This document shows positions 8,638 through 17,263 of a stretch of 61,589 nucleotides of DNA, piece after piece. The stretch is from contig JAICLZ010000019.1 in NCBI GenBank assembly GCA_025929535.1, positions 1 to 61,589 on the forward strand, in the 5' to 3' direction. Within the stretch, counting starts at the first letter, position 1; every line of letters begins with the position of its first letter. Origin of the DNA: Gemmatimonadaceae bacterium (lineage in GTDB: Bacteria; Gemmatimonadota; Gemmatimonadetes; Gemmatimonadales; Gemmatimonadaceae). Under the pieces are notes generated by a model. That model made no database searches. It was given only the letters and a program-made list of their open reading frames with translations, and was not told the origin of the DNA. Position numbers and translations under genes: made by a program.

Positions 8638-8964
8638 GATGGGCCTCGTCTGGTTCGGGTTGACGGACCCGCCGATGATGCGACGCAGAGGTTAATCACG
8701 CATTGCCCCAGGACTTAACCCGGAATTAGCCGCAGACGAGCTCTGGATGCACGAACGCCCAGCGAGCGAGCTCGCCGGGCGTTGGACTTTCTGTCTGCGC
8801 AATGCCACGCGCGCCGTCATTGGAACTCTGCGTCCTACCGAACAGCGGCGGGCAATCACCGAATCGCGGTGGATGCGACACCTGGCCATTGGAACTATCC
8901 GTCCTACCGAACCAGGGCGCAGCACACTCGCGACAACTGTGGAGCCAACCCTACTGGCTCTATA
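8638..8964. other. intergenic stretch without a convincing gene
   Basis: About 330 bases lie between the lipoprotein gene start and tRNA-Ala. The first 100 bases should hold the lipoprotein promoter. The middle contains a diverged direct repeat (8818-8912). A 98-codon frame across it runs into the tRNA gene and is rejected. Confidence 0.6.
8818..8912. repeat. two direct copies of a 26-bp intergenic repeat
   Basis: The unit CATTGGAAC...GTCCTACCGAAC occurs at 8818-8843 and again at 8887-8912, differing at three central positions. A more decayed partial copy may begin at 8780. Spacing is uneven (about 38 and 69 bases), so this is not a CRISPR array. Function is unknown. Confidence 0.6.
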
Positions 8965-9037
8965 TGGAGCTGAGGGGGCTCGAACCCCTGACCTCTGCAA
9001 TGCGAATGCAGCGCTCTCCCAGCTGAGCTACAGCCCC
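8965..9037 (-). tRNA. tRNA-Ala (anticodon CGC)
   Basis: A full cloverleaf folds on the minus strand. The acceptor is GGGGCTG/CAGCTCC with the G3-U70 pair that defines alanine tRNA and A73. The anticodon arm is CTGCA-TTCGCAT-TGCAG (anticodon CGC), and the T arm is AGGGG-TTCGAGC-CCCCT. No CCA is encoded. It reads GCG. Confidence 0.95.
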
Positions 9038-9079
9038 CCGTGAAGAGCGCATCGGAGAGCCTCCGCATCGCGCTATCAC

Positions 9080-9102
9080 AAAAGCCCCGATCGCTCGGGG
9101 CT
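9080..9102 (-). terminator. rho-independent terminator with no obvious gene upstream
   Basis: A perfect 8-bp GC-rich stem (AGCCCCGA / TCGGGGCT) with a 4-base loop is followed by TTTT on the minus strand. It lies just upstream of tRNA-Ala on that strand. No minus-strand gene precedes it, so it may end an unseen short transcript or stop readthrough into the tRNA. Confidence 0.6.
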
Positions 9103-9194
9103 CCCCTCACGCAGTCAAAGCTAACTGGAGAGGGCGAAGCAGGCAAGCGCGCCACAGTCACGCCATGAAGACGCTCGATCAGTTGCGTGGTCAC

Positions 9195-9219
9195 ATTGCA
9201 ATGCGCGCGCCATTGCAAT
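9195..9219. promoter_or_regulatory. 25-bp perfect palindrome upstream of threonine dehydratase
   Basis: ATTGCAATG and CATTGCAAT form perfect 9-bp arms around CGCGCGC, ending 10 bases before the dehydratase ATG. Each arm also contains the self-complementary octamer ATTGCAAT. The size and position fit a dimeric repressor operator or an attenuating hairpin over the ribosome site. The regulator is not identified. Confidence 0.55.
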
Positions 9220-9229
9220 ACGATGCTCG

Positions 9230-10243
9230 ATGTTCTCGGATCTTCGCTCCCGTGACGTTCACGCCGCCGCCGAGCGCATTCGCGGCATCGCGCGCCGCAC
9301 GGATCTTCGCCGGTCGCCCGTGTTGTCGGAGCTCGCGGGCACCGATGTGTTCCTCAAGCTCGAGTGCCGGCAGGTCACCGGCTCCTTCAAGCTGCGCGGC
9401 GCCTACAACGCCCTCGCCTCCCTCGCTTCCGAGCGTCGCGCGCGGGGGGTCGTCGCCGCGTCGGCCGGCAACCACGGCCTCGGGATCGCGTACGCAGCGC
9501 GCGAGCTCGGCATTCCCGCAACGCTCTACATCCCGTCCACCGCACCCGCCGTCAAGCGCGACGGAATCATCGCACTCGGCGCGAAAGTGGACGCGACGTC
9601 GCCGGACTACGATCACGCGCTCGCGCGCGCGGTTGCGCATGCCGAGCGGGAGGATGTGCCGTTCGTGAGCGCAACGGGCGATACCGACGTGATTGCCGGC
9701 CAGGGCACGGCCGCACTCGAGATCCTCGAAGAGCTCCAAACGGTGCGCACGATCATCGGTCCGGTGGGCGGCGCCGGGCTGCTGGGGGGATTCGGATCGC
9801 TCCTTCGCGCCGAGGCACCGGCCGTTCGCATCGTCGGCGTGCAGGGCACGCGCAGCGACGCCATGGCTCGCGCGCTCGAAGCCGGAAGGCTCGTCTCGGT
9901 ATCGCACGAGGGAACGCTCGCCGACGGACTCGCGGGTGACATCGACGACCTCGCGCTCGACGTCGGCAAACATTCGCTCGACGCACTCTCGATCGTCACC
10001 GAAGAGGAGATCGAGATCGCGATCGCGTGGCTCTCACGAGAGGAAGCGCTCGTGGTCGAAGGATCGGGCGCTGTGGGTGTCGCCGCGCTGCTCCAGAAAA
10101 AGATCTACAAGCCGAACGGGCCCGTCGCGGTGGTGCTGAGCGGCGGCAACATCGACGCGGCGCGCCACGCCGAGGTCGTGGCTCGCCATCCGGCTCAGGG
10201 TGTGCGCGCGGGCACTGCGGAAACGAGCGTCTCTCCGCGATAG
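9230..10243 (+). CDS. PLP-dependent threonine/serine dehydratase
   Basis: This 337-residue protein is a fold-type II PLP enzyme. The Schiff-base Lys lies in GSFKLRGAYNA (Lys about 54), the phosphate-binding glycine loop is GPVGGAGLLGG, and a late SGGN motif binds the PLP ring. It lacks the C-terminal ACT domains of biosynthetic IlvA, so it resembles catabolic threonine ammonia-lyase or serine racemase/dehydratase (TdcB-like). It should convert threonine to 2-oxobutanoate and ammonia in the cytosol. The ATG at 9230 sits 10 bases after a 25-bp palindrome. The last 49 bases overlap the end of the convergent glycosyltransferase gene. Confidence 0.88.
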   Translation: MFSDLRSRDVHAAAERIRGIARRTDLRRSPVLSELAGTDVFLKLECRQVTGSFKLRGAYNALASLASERRARGVVAASAGNHGLGIAYAARELGIPATLYIPSTAPAVKRDGIIALGAKVDATSPDYDHALARAVAHAEREDVPFVSATGDTDVIAGQGTAALEILEELQTVRTIIGPVGGAGLLGGFGSLLRAEAPAVRIVGVQGTRSDAMARALEAGRLVSVSHEGTLADGLAGDIDDLALDVGKHSLDALSIVTEEEIEIAIAWLSREEALVVEGSGAVGVAALLQKKIYKPNGPVAVVLSGGNIDAARHAEVVARHPAQGVRAGTAETSVSPR

Positions 10244-11946
10244 AGCTGCAGCGTGATGGCGGGAGCGCCGTTGCGCCGAATGACCGTCGAGCCGATCGGC
10301 TGTATGGACCGGAAATACTTCGCGAGCAGAACCGATGCGTCGGGGCGCCGCCCCGTACGCTCGACGATGATCGCGTTTCGCGACAGGTACGATCGCTCGT
10401 CATGCACGAACGCGAAGTGGTGTGGCTCGGTACACAGACAGACGACGTCCGCGGTGCCGTTCATCGCGTAGGCGAGCTTCCCGGCATCGATCCAGTTCGT
10501 GGCGGCGACGAATGGGCGATCGCCCCGCGCATCGCGCAGCAGCGGCGTGATCGCGGGCGGGAGATCGCGCCAGTCGAGTGATTCGAGCGACGGGTCGCCC
10601 TTGGCGAAGAGCGATGGCGCGAGGCGGTTCGCCCAGCCAAAAGTGATCTCGGTTGCGAGTGCGGCGATGATCAGCGCGAAGGCGACGGTCGAGCCGATGA
10701 GCCACGCGCGCGTGTAGCGAGCCGTGCGCCGCGATCCCCTCCCGAGTCGCGCATCCACCCGCTCCGCGAGCAGGGGAACCACCATCAGCCATCCCGGTGC
10801 TTCCCAGTGCGGGAGCCCCCTGTGTCCGCCCAGCGAGATGAGCGTGAACGCCGCGATCGGCCCGATCGCGAGACACGCCAGCCACCATCGCGCGGCGCGG
10901 GTGCGCGCATCGTCGAGCGCGCGCACGCTTGCATCGCGTGAGCGAGCCGCATCACGCCACGCGCTGTGTGCACTCTCGATCACGATGCCCGCCAGCACGA
11001 TCGCGAGCGGGATGCCGATCCATGGAAGCAGGTAGGCGAGCTGCCCGCCGATGTTCTGGAGGAACGGCACCAGGTGAATCCCGTGCTGCCCGCCGCGTGC
11101 ACCCTGAAAGCGAAAGGACACCCAGTCGTGCTGCGCGTTCCAGAGCAGCACCGGCGAGATCACGAGCGCGGAAACGAGAGCGCCCAGATATGGACCGGGG
11201 CGTCGCAGCCAGCGCCGCGCGCGACGGTTCGTGAGAAGAAAGAGTCCGGTGCCCGCGATGAGAAAGATGCCGTGATATTTCGAGAGCATGGCGAGACCGG
11301 CGCACGCACCGCCGGCCATCCACCAGAGCGTGGGCGCACCTCTCGACCGCTGGGTCGAGCTCCGCGGAAGCAGCACGCGCTCGAGGCAGAGCGCCGATGC
11401 GAGCATCCAGAACATGAGCGGCCCGTCCGGAAGCACCCAGCCGCCCGTGCTCACGCTGAGCACGGGGGTGATGTTGAGAACGAGCGCGGCGATGGCGCCG
11501 GCGCGGTTTCCGAAGAGCCGCGCGGTGAGCCGGTACATCATCCACGTCGTGCCGGCGAAGAGGAGGATGAACGGCAAGCGGAGGAGCACCGCGTTCGTGC
11601 CTCCGGTGATCGATGCGACGATGCCGGGAATCCAGAACGCGAGCGGCGGATGCTCGAAGTAGCTGAGCGAGAGCGGTCGCGACACGGATACCTGATACGA
11701 TTCGTCCACGCCGAGCCCGATGGTGGCGGCGAGAATCAGCCGCCCGATGAGGGTGGCGAGGATGACGAGGAGCACGTAATCGCGGGGAGAGCGACTCCAC
11801 GCGGCTGACTCGCGCTGCGTCCGCTCGGACGCCTGTTCCCGATGCACGCGCAGCGGATCGTGCAGGGGACGCCCAAGCCGTGACGAAGTTTCACTCGCGC
11901 GAGCGCGCGCACTCATTTCGGAACCGATCGAGCGAAACGACATCAT
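10195..11946 (-). CDS. PMT-family (GT39/GT83-type) membrane glycosyltransferase
   Basis: This protein of about 583 residues has many membrane segments after an Arg-rich N-terminus. The first lumenal loop carries the acidic motif GLGVDESYQVSVSRPL and the following YFEHPPLAFW, characteristic of ArnT/PMT-type GT-C enzymes that use polyprenyl-phosphate sugars. The C-terminal soluble portion is small. It should transfer a sugar from a polyprenyl donor to a periplasmic acceptor such as lipid A or a protein; the acceptor is unknown. The start is uncertain: tandem ATGs at 11946/11943 are taken, and an ATG at 11916 is possible. It is divergent from RNase Z and overlaps the dehydratase gene tail to tail. 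Confidence 0.85.
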   Translation of the reverse strand: MMSFRSIGSEMSARARASETSSRLGRPLHDPLRVHREQASERTQRESAAWSRSPRDYVLLVILATLIGRLILAATIGLGVDESYQVSVSRPLSLSYFEHPPLAFWIPGIVASITGGTNAVLLRLPFILLFAGTTWMMYRLTARLFGNRAGAIAALVLNITPVLSVSTGGWVLPDGPLMFWMLASALCLERVLLPRSSTQRSRGAPTLWWMAGGACAGLAMLSKYHGIFLIAGTGLFLLTNRRARRWLRRPGPYLGALVSALVISPVLLWNAQHDWVSFRFQGARGGQHGIHLVPFLQNIGGQLAYLLPWIGIPLAIVLAGIVIESAHSAWRDAARSRDASVRALDDARTRAARWWLACLAIGPIAAFTLISLGGHRGLPHWEAPGWLMVVPLLAERVDARLGRGSRRTARYTRAWLIGSTVAFALIIAALATEITFGWANRLAPSLFAKGDPSLESLDWRDLPPAITPLLRDARGDRPFVAATNWIDAGKLAYAMNGTADVVCLCTEPHHFAFVHDERSYLSRNAIIVERTGRRPDASVLLAKYFRSIQPIGSTVIRRNGAPAITLQLYRGETLVSAVPARTP

Positions 11947-12111
11947 GCAGTGACCGCCGGATTGCGATGGTGAGCGGAAGATGCGGAGAGGTGCAGCACC
12001 ACCCACATAACCCGCGAGTCCCGCGGAAGGTTGCAGGGCAGGTGCCAGGGAGCCGCGGATGCGAGGAATCGGCCGTCCGCGCGGCGCATCGAACCCGATA
12101 TATTCCGGGCT

Positions 12112-13089
12112 ATGTCCCTCAGCGTACGCTTCCTAGGTACCAGCGCCGCACGCCCCACCGTCGAGCGCAACGTCTCCTCGCTCGCGGTCGTCCGCGAGGG
12201 CGAGACGCTCCTCTTCGATTGCGGCGAGGGAACGCAGCGCCAGATGATGCGCTACGGCATCTCGTTCGCGCTGAGCGACGTGTTCATCACGCACTTTCAC
12301 GGCGATCACATCATTGGCGTGATCGGGCTCTTTCGCACGCTCGCGCTGCAGGGCCGCACGGAGCCGATGCGGATGTTCGGGCCGCGCGGTGCGTCGCGCG
12401 TGCTGCGCGGCGCGGCGCAGTTCGGCGTGGATCGCGTGGGCTTTCCCGTGGAGATCACGGAGGTCGCACCCGGCCAGCGTCTCCAGCGCGACGGCTACTC
12501 GATCGTCCCCTTTCCCACGGTGCACTCCGGGGACGTCTCGGTGGGGTACTCGCTGATCGAGGAGGATCGCAAGGGGCGCTTCGATCCGGAGCTCGCGCGC
12601 TCACTCGGCGTTCCCGAAGGTCCGCTCTGGGGGAAAATCCATCGGGGCGAGAGCGTGACGCTCGACGATGGACGCGTGATCGAGCCGCACGTGCTCGTCG
12701 GACCGAAGCGCGCGGGGCGCTCGCTCGCGATCACCGGCGACACGCGCCCGAGCGAAGCGATCATCGAGGCTGCGCGCGGGGCGGACCTGCTCGTGCACGA
12801 GGCGACGTTCGCCGACGAGGAGGCCGTGCGCGCAGCGGAGACGGGGCACTCCACCGCGCGCGAGGCCGCACGCGTCGCGGCCGCGGCCGGCGTGCGCCGC
12901 CTCGCGCTCACGCACTTCTCCGCGCGCTACTCGCGCGATCCGGGCGAGCTGCTGCGCGAGGCGCGCGAGGAGTTCGACGAAGTGGTGCTGGCGCGCGACG
13001 GCATGGAGCTCGAGATCCCCTTCCCCGACGAGCGTGTCGATGCCGGCACTCGCGCTGCCGAAGATCCGGCTAGTTTGCCCCGGAGCTGA
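12112..13089 (+). CDS. rnz: ribonuclease Z
   Basis: This 325-residue metallo-beta-lactamase-fold endoribonuclease matures tRNA 3' ends. Visible motifs are LGTSAARPTVERN near the N-terminus, HFHGDH (residues 61-66) for two zinc ions, the FPTVHS segment, ITGDTRP with a metal-bridging Asp, and the late HFSARY. Length and motif order match bacterial RNase Z. The tRNA genes in this window lack encoded CCA, which suits a 3'-processing enzyme. The ATG at 12112 gives the family-typical N-terminus MSLSVRFLGT. The 3' end overlaps a convergent small gene by about 20 bases. Confidence 0.95.
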   Translation: MSLSVRFLGTSAARPTVERNVSSLAVVREGETLLFDCGEGTQRQMMRYGISFALSDVFITHFHGDHIIGVIGLFRTLALQGRTEPMRMFGPRGASRVLRGAAQFGVDRVGFPVEITEVAPGQRLQRDGYSIVPFPTVHSGDVSVGYSLIEEDRKGRFDPELARSLGVPEGPLWGKIHRGESVTLDDGRVIEPHVLVGPKRAGRSLAITGDTRPSEAIIEAARGADLLVHEATFADEEAVRAAETGHSTAREAARVAAAAGVRRLALTHFSARYSRDPGELLREAREEFDEVVLARDGMELEIPFPDERVDAGTRAAEDPASLPRS

Positions 13090-13345
13090 TCGGCATCGAG
13101 CGTCGAAAGAGCAGCGCGATCTGCGCATCCGTGAGCTCGCGCAGCACCGCCGTCGCATCGGCTCGCGAGGTGACGTTGCGCGCGCCCGGCCCCGCGATGT
13201 TCACCCAGTTGTAGCGATCGCGGCGCGAGGTGCCGCCGTCCGGGTGCTCGAAGACGATCATCGCGTTCGTGGCGCCCGGCAGCGTCACCTGCACGATCCA
13301 GTGGGTGCCATCCGGCGAGGTGTAGCTGCGTGTCTTGTCGCTCAT
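13070..13345 (-). CDS. hypothetical small protein
   Basis: This 91-residue protein shows a beta-rich first half (SPDGTHWIVQVTLPG, NAMIVFEHPDG) and a helical end (LTDAQIALLFRRSM). I do not recognise a family. It overlaps the stop of the upstream DUF2203 gene by four bases (ATGA), so the two are probably co-translated. Its 3' end overlaps the end of rnz tail to tail. The coupling makes it a credible gene despite its size. Confidence 0.7.
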   Translation of the reverse strand: MSDKTRSYTSPDGTHWIVQVTLPGATNAMIVFEHPDGGTSRRDRYNWVNIAGPGARNVTSRADATAVLRELTDAQIALLFRRSMPISSGAN

Positions 13346-13755
13346 CGGTCCGCGAACTCCAGTGCATCTATCGGTTGGCGCCCGGCGAAGCCGCCGTCGC
13401 GCTCGTGCCAGTGCTCGATCGTCTCCTCACCGAGCCGCCAGCAGAAGAAGATCGTTCGACCCTCGTGCGTACCCGGAAAATCCACGAGCCCCGAGTCGTA
13501 CGGGATTCGCACCTCGGCGCCGAGCTCGCTCAGCTCGCGCACGTAGCCGTCGATTTCCCGCGCGATCGCCGTCACCTGGCGCTCGAGCTGCGCCACGCGC
13601 GGATCGGGCTCGTCCACGCGCTGGCTGGAGCTCATCAGCTCGTACTCGTCCACGAGCTCGCGCCAGACCGGATACCGCGCGACGCGGTCGCGCACGATTC
13701 GACTGACGAGCGGGAGTGTCTTGTTCGCCCCGGCGAGAGTGAAGCTCTTGTTCAT
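13342..13755 (-). CDS. DUF2203 family protein
   Basis: This 137-residue protein begins FTLAGANKTLPLVSRIVRD and has the central helical region LERQVTAIAREIDGYVREL. It ends with the family-typical block DFPGTHEGRTIFFCWRLGE, then a segment with HWHERDGGFAGRQPI. These match DUF2203, short cytosolic proteins of unknown function common in Deinococci, Chloroflexi and Gemmatimonadota. It is the first gene of a two-gene coupled operon. No signal peptide or membrane segment is present. Confidence 0.85.
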   Translation of the reverse strand: MNKSFTLAGANKTLPLVSRIVRDRVARYPVWRELVDEYELMSSSQRVDEPDPRVAQLERQVTAIAREIDGYVRELSELGAEVRIPYDSGLVDFPGTHEGRTIFFCWRLGEETIEHWHERDGGFAGRQPIDALEFADR

Positions 13756-13816
13756 CGACGGGAATGTTGCGCGATGCGACAGTCGCCCGGCAAGGGGCGC
13801 AGCGGCAGCCGGTGGG

Positions 13817-16393
13817 CTAGACGCCCTCGCGGAGCGCGCAGGCGCGACCGAGCGCCTCGTCCACGATCGCGGCGAGCTGGTCGACCTCGAACGGTTTTCG
13901 CAGCACCGGGAGCTTGAACGTCTCGGTGGCCTCGCGCACCGTGGCCCCGTCGGCGAAGCCCGTCATGAGCACGATGGCCACGGGATTCTTGGCATCGAGG
14001 AGCTCCGTGGCGAGCTCGAGTCCGTTCATGTCCGGCATCAGAATGTCCGAGAGCACGAGATCGAAGCGCGTGGGCGTACTGGAGAGCATCGCGAGCGCGG
14101 TCGTCGCGTCGCCCACCGCGTCCACCTCGTACCCGATGCGGCTCAAGAGCCGCTGCAGCACCGTGCGCACGCCCTCTTCATCGTCCACCACGAGAACGCG
14201 GCCCGAGCCGCGCATCGACGCCGCGTTCGGTCGCGAGGCACGCTGTTGCTCATCGAGCGGAACGGCCCGGAAGTACAGCGTGATCGTCGTGCCCACGCCG
14301 GGCGTGCTCTCCACCTGAATGTGGCCGCCGGCCTGGTTGACGACGCCCAGCACCATCGCGAGCCCGAGACCCGTTCCGGAGCCGATCGGCTTCGTCGTGA
14401 AGAAGGGCTCGAAGATGCGGCTCCGCACGTCGGCGCTCATGCCGCCGCCGGAATCCTGGACGGCGATCGTGACGTACTCGCCCGGCACGAGCACCCCGCG
14501 ATCGATGGCGGTGCGCTCGGTGATCCGGAGGATGCGCGTGCTCATGCGCAGCACGCCGCCCGAGGGCATCGCATCGCGTGAGTTGACGGCGAGGTTGAGC
14601 AGCGCCTGCTCGAGCTGCCCGGGATCGATCTCGATGCCGAGCGGAATGTCGGCGAGATCCGTCTCGAAGCGCGCCGCATGCTGCATGAGGCGCAGCAGCA
14701 TTCGCTCGACGTGGTGCACGATGTCGTTCGGATTGATGAGCGCGGGACGCGATTCCTGTCGCCGGCTGAAGGCGAGCAGCTGCTTCGTCAGCGCCGCGGC
14801 ACGCTTGGTCGTGTCCTTGATCTCTTCGGCGGCTTCGCGCCGCGCGCCGCTATCGTCATCGCTCAGAACGAACTCCGCGTTCGCCCCGATGACCATCAGC
14901 AGGTTGTTGAAATCGTGCGCGATGCCGCCCGCCAGGCGTCCGATCACCTCGAGCTTCTGCGTGTGCTGCAGCTGCTCCTCGAGCGCCGCGCGCTGCGTGA
15001 TGTCACGCGAGTTGAGCACGATCCCCTCCACTGCGGGATCATCGAGCAGGTTGGTCGCGAGCGTCTCCATGACGCGCGCCGTGCCGTCCGCGTGCATCAT
15101 GTGGCACCGCAGCGACTCGGCGCCGAACGGCCTGGCTGCGACGCGACTCAGCATGTCGGCGGCCTCGTCGCGGTCTTCGGCCGCCACCAGCTCGACGAAG
15201 GGCCGGTCGAGCCGGTGATCCGGAAGCAGGCCGAGCACGCCCTCGATGGCGGGGCTCACGTACGTGGCGCGAAGCTCGCGGTCCAGCACGAGCACCACGT
15301 CGCTCGAGTTCTGGATGAGGGCGCGGAAGCGTGCATCCCGAACGGCGCGCTCCGCCGTCAACTGCGCGGCATCGCGCGCGGAGATGCGCTGGCGCGCGAT
15401 CGCGAGCACGGTCATGACGAGGGCGAGGGCGCCGAGCTGCAGCTCGACACGCTCCATGTTCTCGTGCGTCGCCAGAAAGAGCATTCCGAACGCGAGCCCG
15501 ACGGCGATGAGCGGAATCTCCGACATCCACCTGGAGGCGACGTTCATGCGACTGTCCGGCGCGGGCGTGCGCCGCAGCTGCGACGCGGCGGCGACGCTCA
15601 GCAGCAGCACGCCTCCGAGCCAGCAGACATCGATGACCGTGTTCCGCCGATACACGACGACATCGATGTCCAGATAGCCGTACCAGAAGTCGGCGACCGA
15701 TGACAGCAGATAGGCGAGCGCGATGAAGCTGAAGATGGTGCGGCTGCGATCGTCGGCTGAGCGCAGGAGAAGGATCGCGGCGGTGATGAGCACCACCATG
15801 TCGGCGAACGGGTAGCCGACCACGATGGCGGTGATCGCGAACGAAGTGCTCGGATCGAATGCGCCCGTGCGCACGCACCAATACCAGAGGACCATCGCGC
15901 CACTGATCGCGACGGTGGCGATGTCGAAGAGCATCGTGATCCGGTCGGCGCGGCGTCGCGGCGCGATCGGGAACGAGAGCAGGCCGGCGATGGTGACGAG
16001 GAACCCGATGCCGAATACCGTGTTCATCCAGAACGGCATCACGGTGCCTGGGTGCCTGATCTGGGTGAGCGTGGAGGCGCTCGATCCGCTCAACGTGAAG
16101 ATCGACGCGATCATGATCAGCAGCCACGCGCGCCGCGTGGCGTGATCGCCGCGCGCGGATCGTGCCGCGAAAAAGCACAGCACGACGACGCTCAAGTCGG
16201 CGAGCGCGAAGCAGACGGCGTCGGCGATGTTGGCCGAGTGGGCAGGAATCAGCTTTGCGTTCGCGGATCCGCGGAAAATGGCATAGCTGGCGAGCGCGAC
16301 GATGGCGAGCGCAGGCGCACCCCGGGCGGAAGTCCACCGCTCGGGTGTCGGAGACGCGGGTTGCCCGTTTCGGGCGGAAGCTATATCGGCCAC
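13817..16393 (-). CDS. membrane-bound PAS-containing hybrid histidine kinase
   Basis: This 858-residue sensor kinase has up to ten hydrophobic segments between residues 28 and 334. A PAS domain (about 353-470) and a HisKA domain with phosphoacceptor His 493 in GGIAHDFNNLL follow. The ATPase domain shows an N box (NLAVNSRDAM), a G1 box (QDSGGGM), an F box (FEPFFTTK) and a G2 box (GSGTGLGLA). The C-terminal receiver (about 731-850) has acidic residues VVDDEE and phosphoacceptor Asp 783 in LSDILMPD. The integral-membrane sensor has no family name I can give. The GTG at 16393 is the most upstream plausible start and has no strong ribosome site. No response regulator is adjacent, so output probably passes to a distant phosphotransfer protein. 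Confidence 0.92.
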   Translation of the reverse strand: MADIASARNGQPASPTPERWTSARGAPALAIVALASYAIFRGSANAKLIPAHSANIADAVCFALADLSVVVLCFFAARSARGDHATRRAWLLIMIASIFTLSGSSASTLTQIRHPGTVMPFWMNTVFGIGFLVTIAGLLSFPIAPRRRADRITMLFDIATVAISGAMVLWYWCVRTGAFDPSTSFAITAIVVGYPFADMVVLITAAILLLRSADDRSRTIFSFIALAYLLSSVADFWYGYLDIDVVVYRRNTVIDVCWLGGVLLLSVAAASQLRRTPAPDSRMNVASRWMSEIPLIAVGLAFGMLFLATHENMERVELQLGALALVMTVLAIARQRISARDAAQLTAERAVRDARFRALIQNSSDVVLVLDRELRATYVSPAIEGVLGLLPDHRLDRPFVELVAAEDRDEAADMLSRVAARPFGAESLRCHMMHADGTARVMETLATNLLDDPAVEGIVLNSRDITQRAALEEQLQHTQKLEVIGRLAGGIAHDFNNLLMVIGANAEFVLSDDDSGARREAAEEIKDTTKRAAALTKQLLAFSRRQESRPALINPNDIVHHVERMLLRLMQHAARFETDLADIPLGIEIDPGQLEQALLNLAVNSRDAMPSGGVLRMSTRILRITERTAIDRGVLVPGEYVTIAVQDSGGGMSADVRSRIFEPFFTTKPIGSGTGLGLAMVLGVVNQAGGHIQVESTPGVGTTITLYFRAVPLDEQQRASRPNAASMRGSGRVLVVDDEEGVRTVLQRLLSRIGYEVDAVGDATTALAMLSSTPTRFDLVLSDILMPDMNGLELATELLDAKNPVAIVLMTGFADGATVREATETFKLPVLRKPFEVDQLAAIVDEALGRACALREGV

Positions 16394-16504
16394 CTATTCA
16401 GTATCGGCGCGCGTGCAGAGTGACTTGAGCAGGCACGGAGCGTGAATGCTCGATCGTACCGGCCGTCGGCCGCTGCCCCTCAACTCCCTGAATCGGAGCA
16501 CCAG

Positions 16505-16774
16505 ATGACCACGAGCAGCAGTACCGATTGGATGAACCACCCCGAGCTCCGCCGGCTGGTCGATGACGCGAACCGTCTCACCCTTGCCGAGCGCGTCACT
16601 TTAATCAAGGGGCTGATTCCCTCCATAGCCGACGACCAGACGCCGGAACAGTTTGCCGCCTTCATGGAGGAGCTTCGCCAGAAGGGCAACCGGTTCAACG
16701 AGGCGAAGGCGCACCCGGGTGAGGGGCGCGCTACGCGCAGCGTGCCGGGCGAGCGGGAAATCGAGAACCGCTAG
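16505..16774 (+). CDS. hypothetical small protein
   Basis: This 89-residue, charged, helical protein (HPELRRLVDDANRLTLAER, then EQFAAFMEELRQKGNRF) has a disordered, Arg-rich C-terminus. The ATG at 16505 has GGAG seven bases upstream, which chose this start over an upstream in-frame Met. No family is recognised. It is divergent from the hybrid kinase, so the two share the 110-base upstream region, and it ends 12 bases before the convergent thioesterase. Confidence 0.7.
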   Translation: MTTSSSTDWMNHPELRRLVDDANRLTLAERVTLIKGLIPSIADDQTPEQFAAFMEELRQKGNRFNEAKAHPGEGRATRSVPGEREIENR

Positions 16775-16786
16775 CTCGCCGATCGC

Positions 16787-17263
16787 TCAGCGGCGCTCGG
16801 AAAGCGACTGCGCCCGACGACGTTCGGCGACCTCGTGGAGCAGCCGATCCTCGGCCGTTTCGAGCGTAAGTTGAGGCACCGCAGCAGGTTTGCCGTCGAG
16901 TCCCAGGTGCACGAAAGTGAGCCAGCACTCGTTCGCGTGCCTGCGACTCCCCTGGGCGATGTTCTCCGCGTACACGTTGGCAAGCACCGCCATTGAGGTG
17001 TTGCCAACGAATACCACGCGTGAACGAATCTCCACGAGCTCGCCCACCCAGATCGGTTCCTTGAATAAAATCTTGTCTATCGAGAGCGTGGTGGCCTGAC
17101 CACCCGCGTGCCGCATGGCGCTGAGCGCGGCACAGCGGTCGACCATGCTCATGATCACGCCACCGAACACCGACGGCACGCGGAGCCCGTTCGCGTGCTG
17201 TGGCATCATCAGATCCGCGATGATGGCTTCGGACTGTCGAGGAGTCTTGGGGGGACCGGTCAC
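16787..17263 (-). CDS. acyl-CoA thioesterase (hotdog fold)
   Basis: This 158-residue protein is a single hotdog-fold thioesterase of the YciA/BACH type. The central helix and active-site region FGGVIMSMVDRCAALSAMRHAGG is followed by the strand motif LSIDKILFKEPIWVGELVEIRSRV. It should hydrolyse acyl-CoA to free fatty acid and CoA in the cytosol. The start is GTG at 17263, overlapping the upstream lipoprotein stop as GTGA. Confidence 0.85.
   Translation of the reverse strand: MTGPPKTPRQSEAIIADLMMPQHANGLRVPSVFGGVIMSMVDRCAALSAMRHAGGQATTLSIDKILFKEPIWVGELVEIRSRVVFVGNTSMAVLANVYAENIAQGSRRHANECWLTFVHLGLDGKPAAVPQLTLETAEDRLLHEVAERRRAQSLSERR

Noticed and set aside
8818..8912. CRISPR array
   Set aside because: Only two clear copies, uneven spacing, no cas genes.
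8747..9043. A 98-codon frame across the repeats and tRNA-Ala
   Set aside because: It runs through the tRNA gene on the other strand and has no ribosome site or family.
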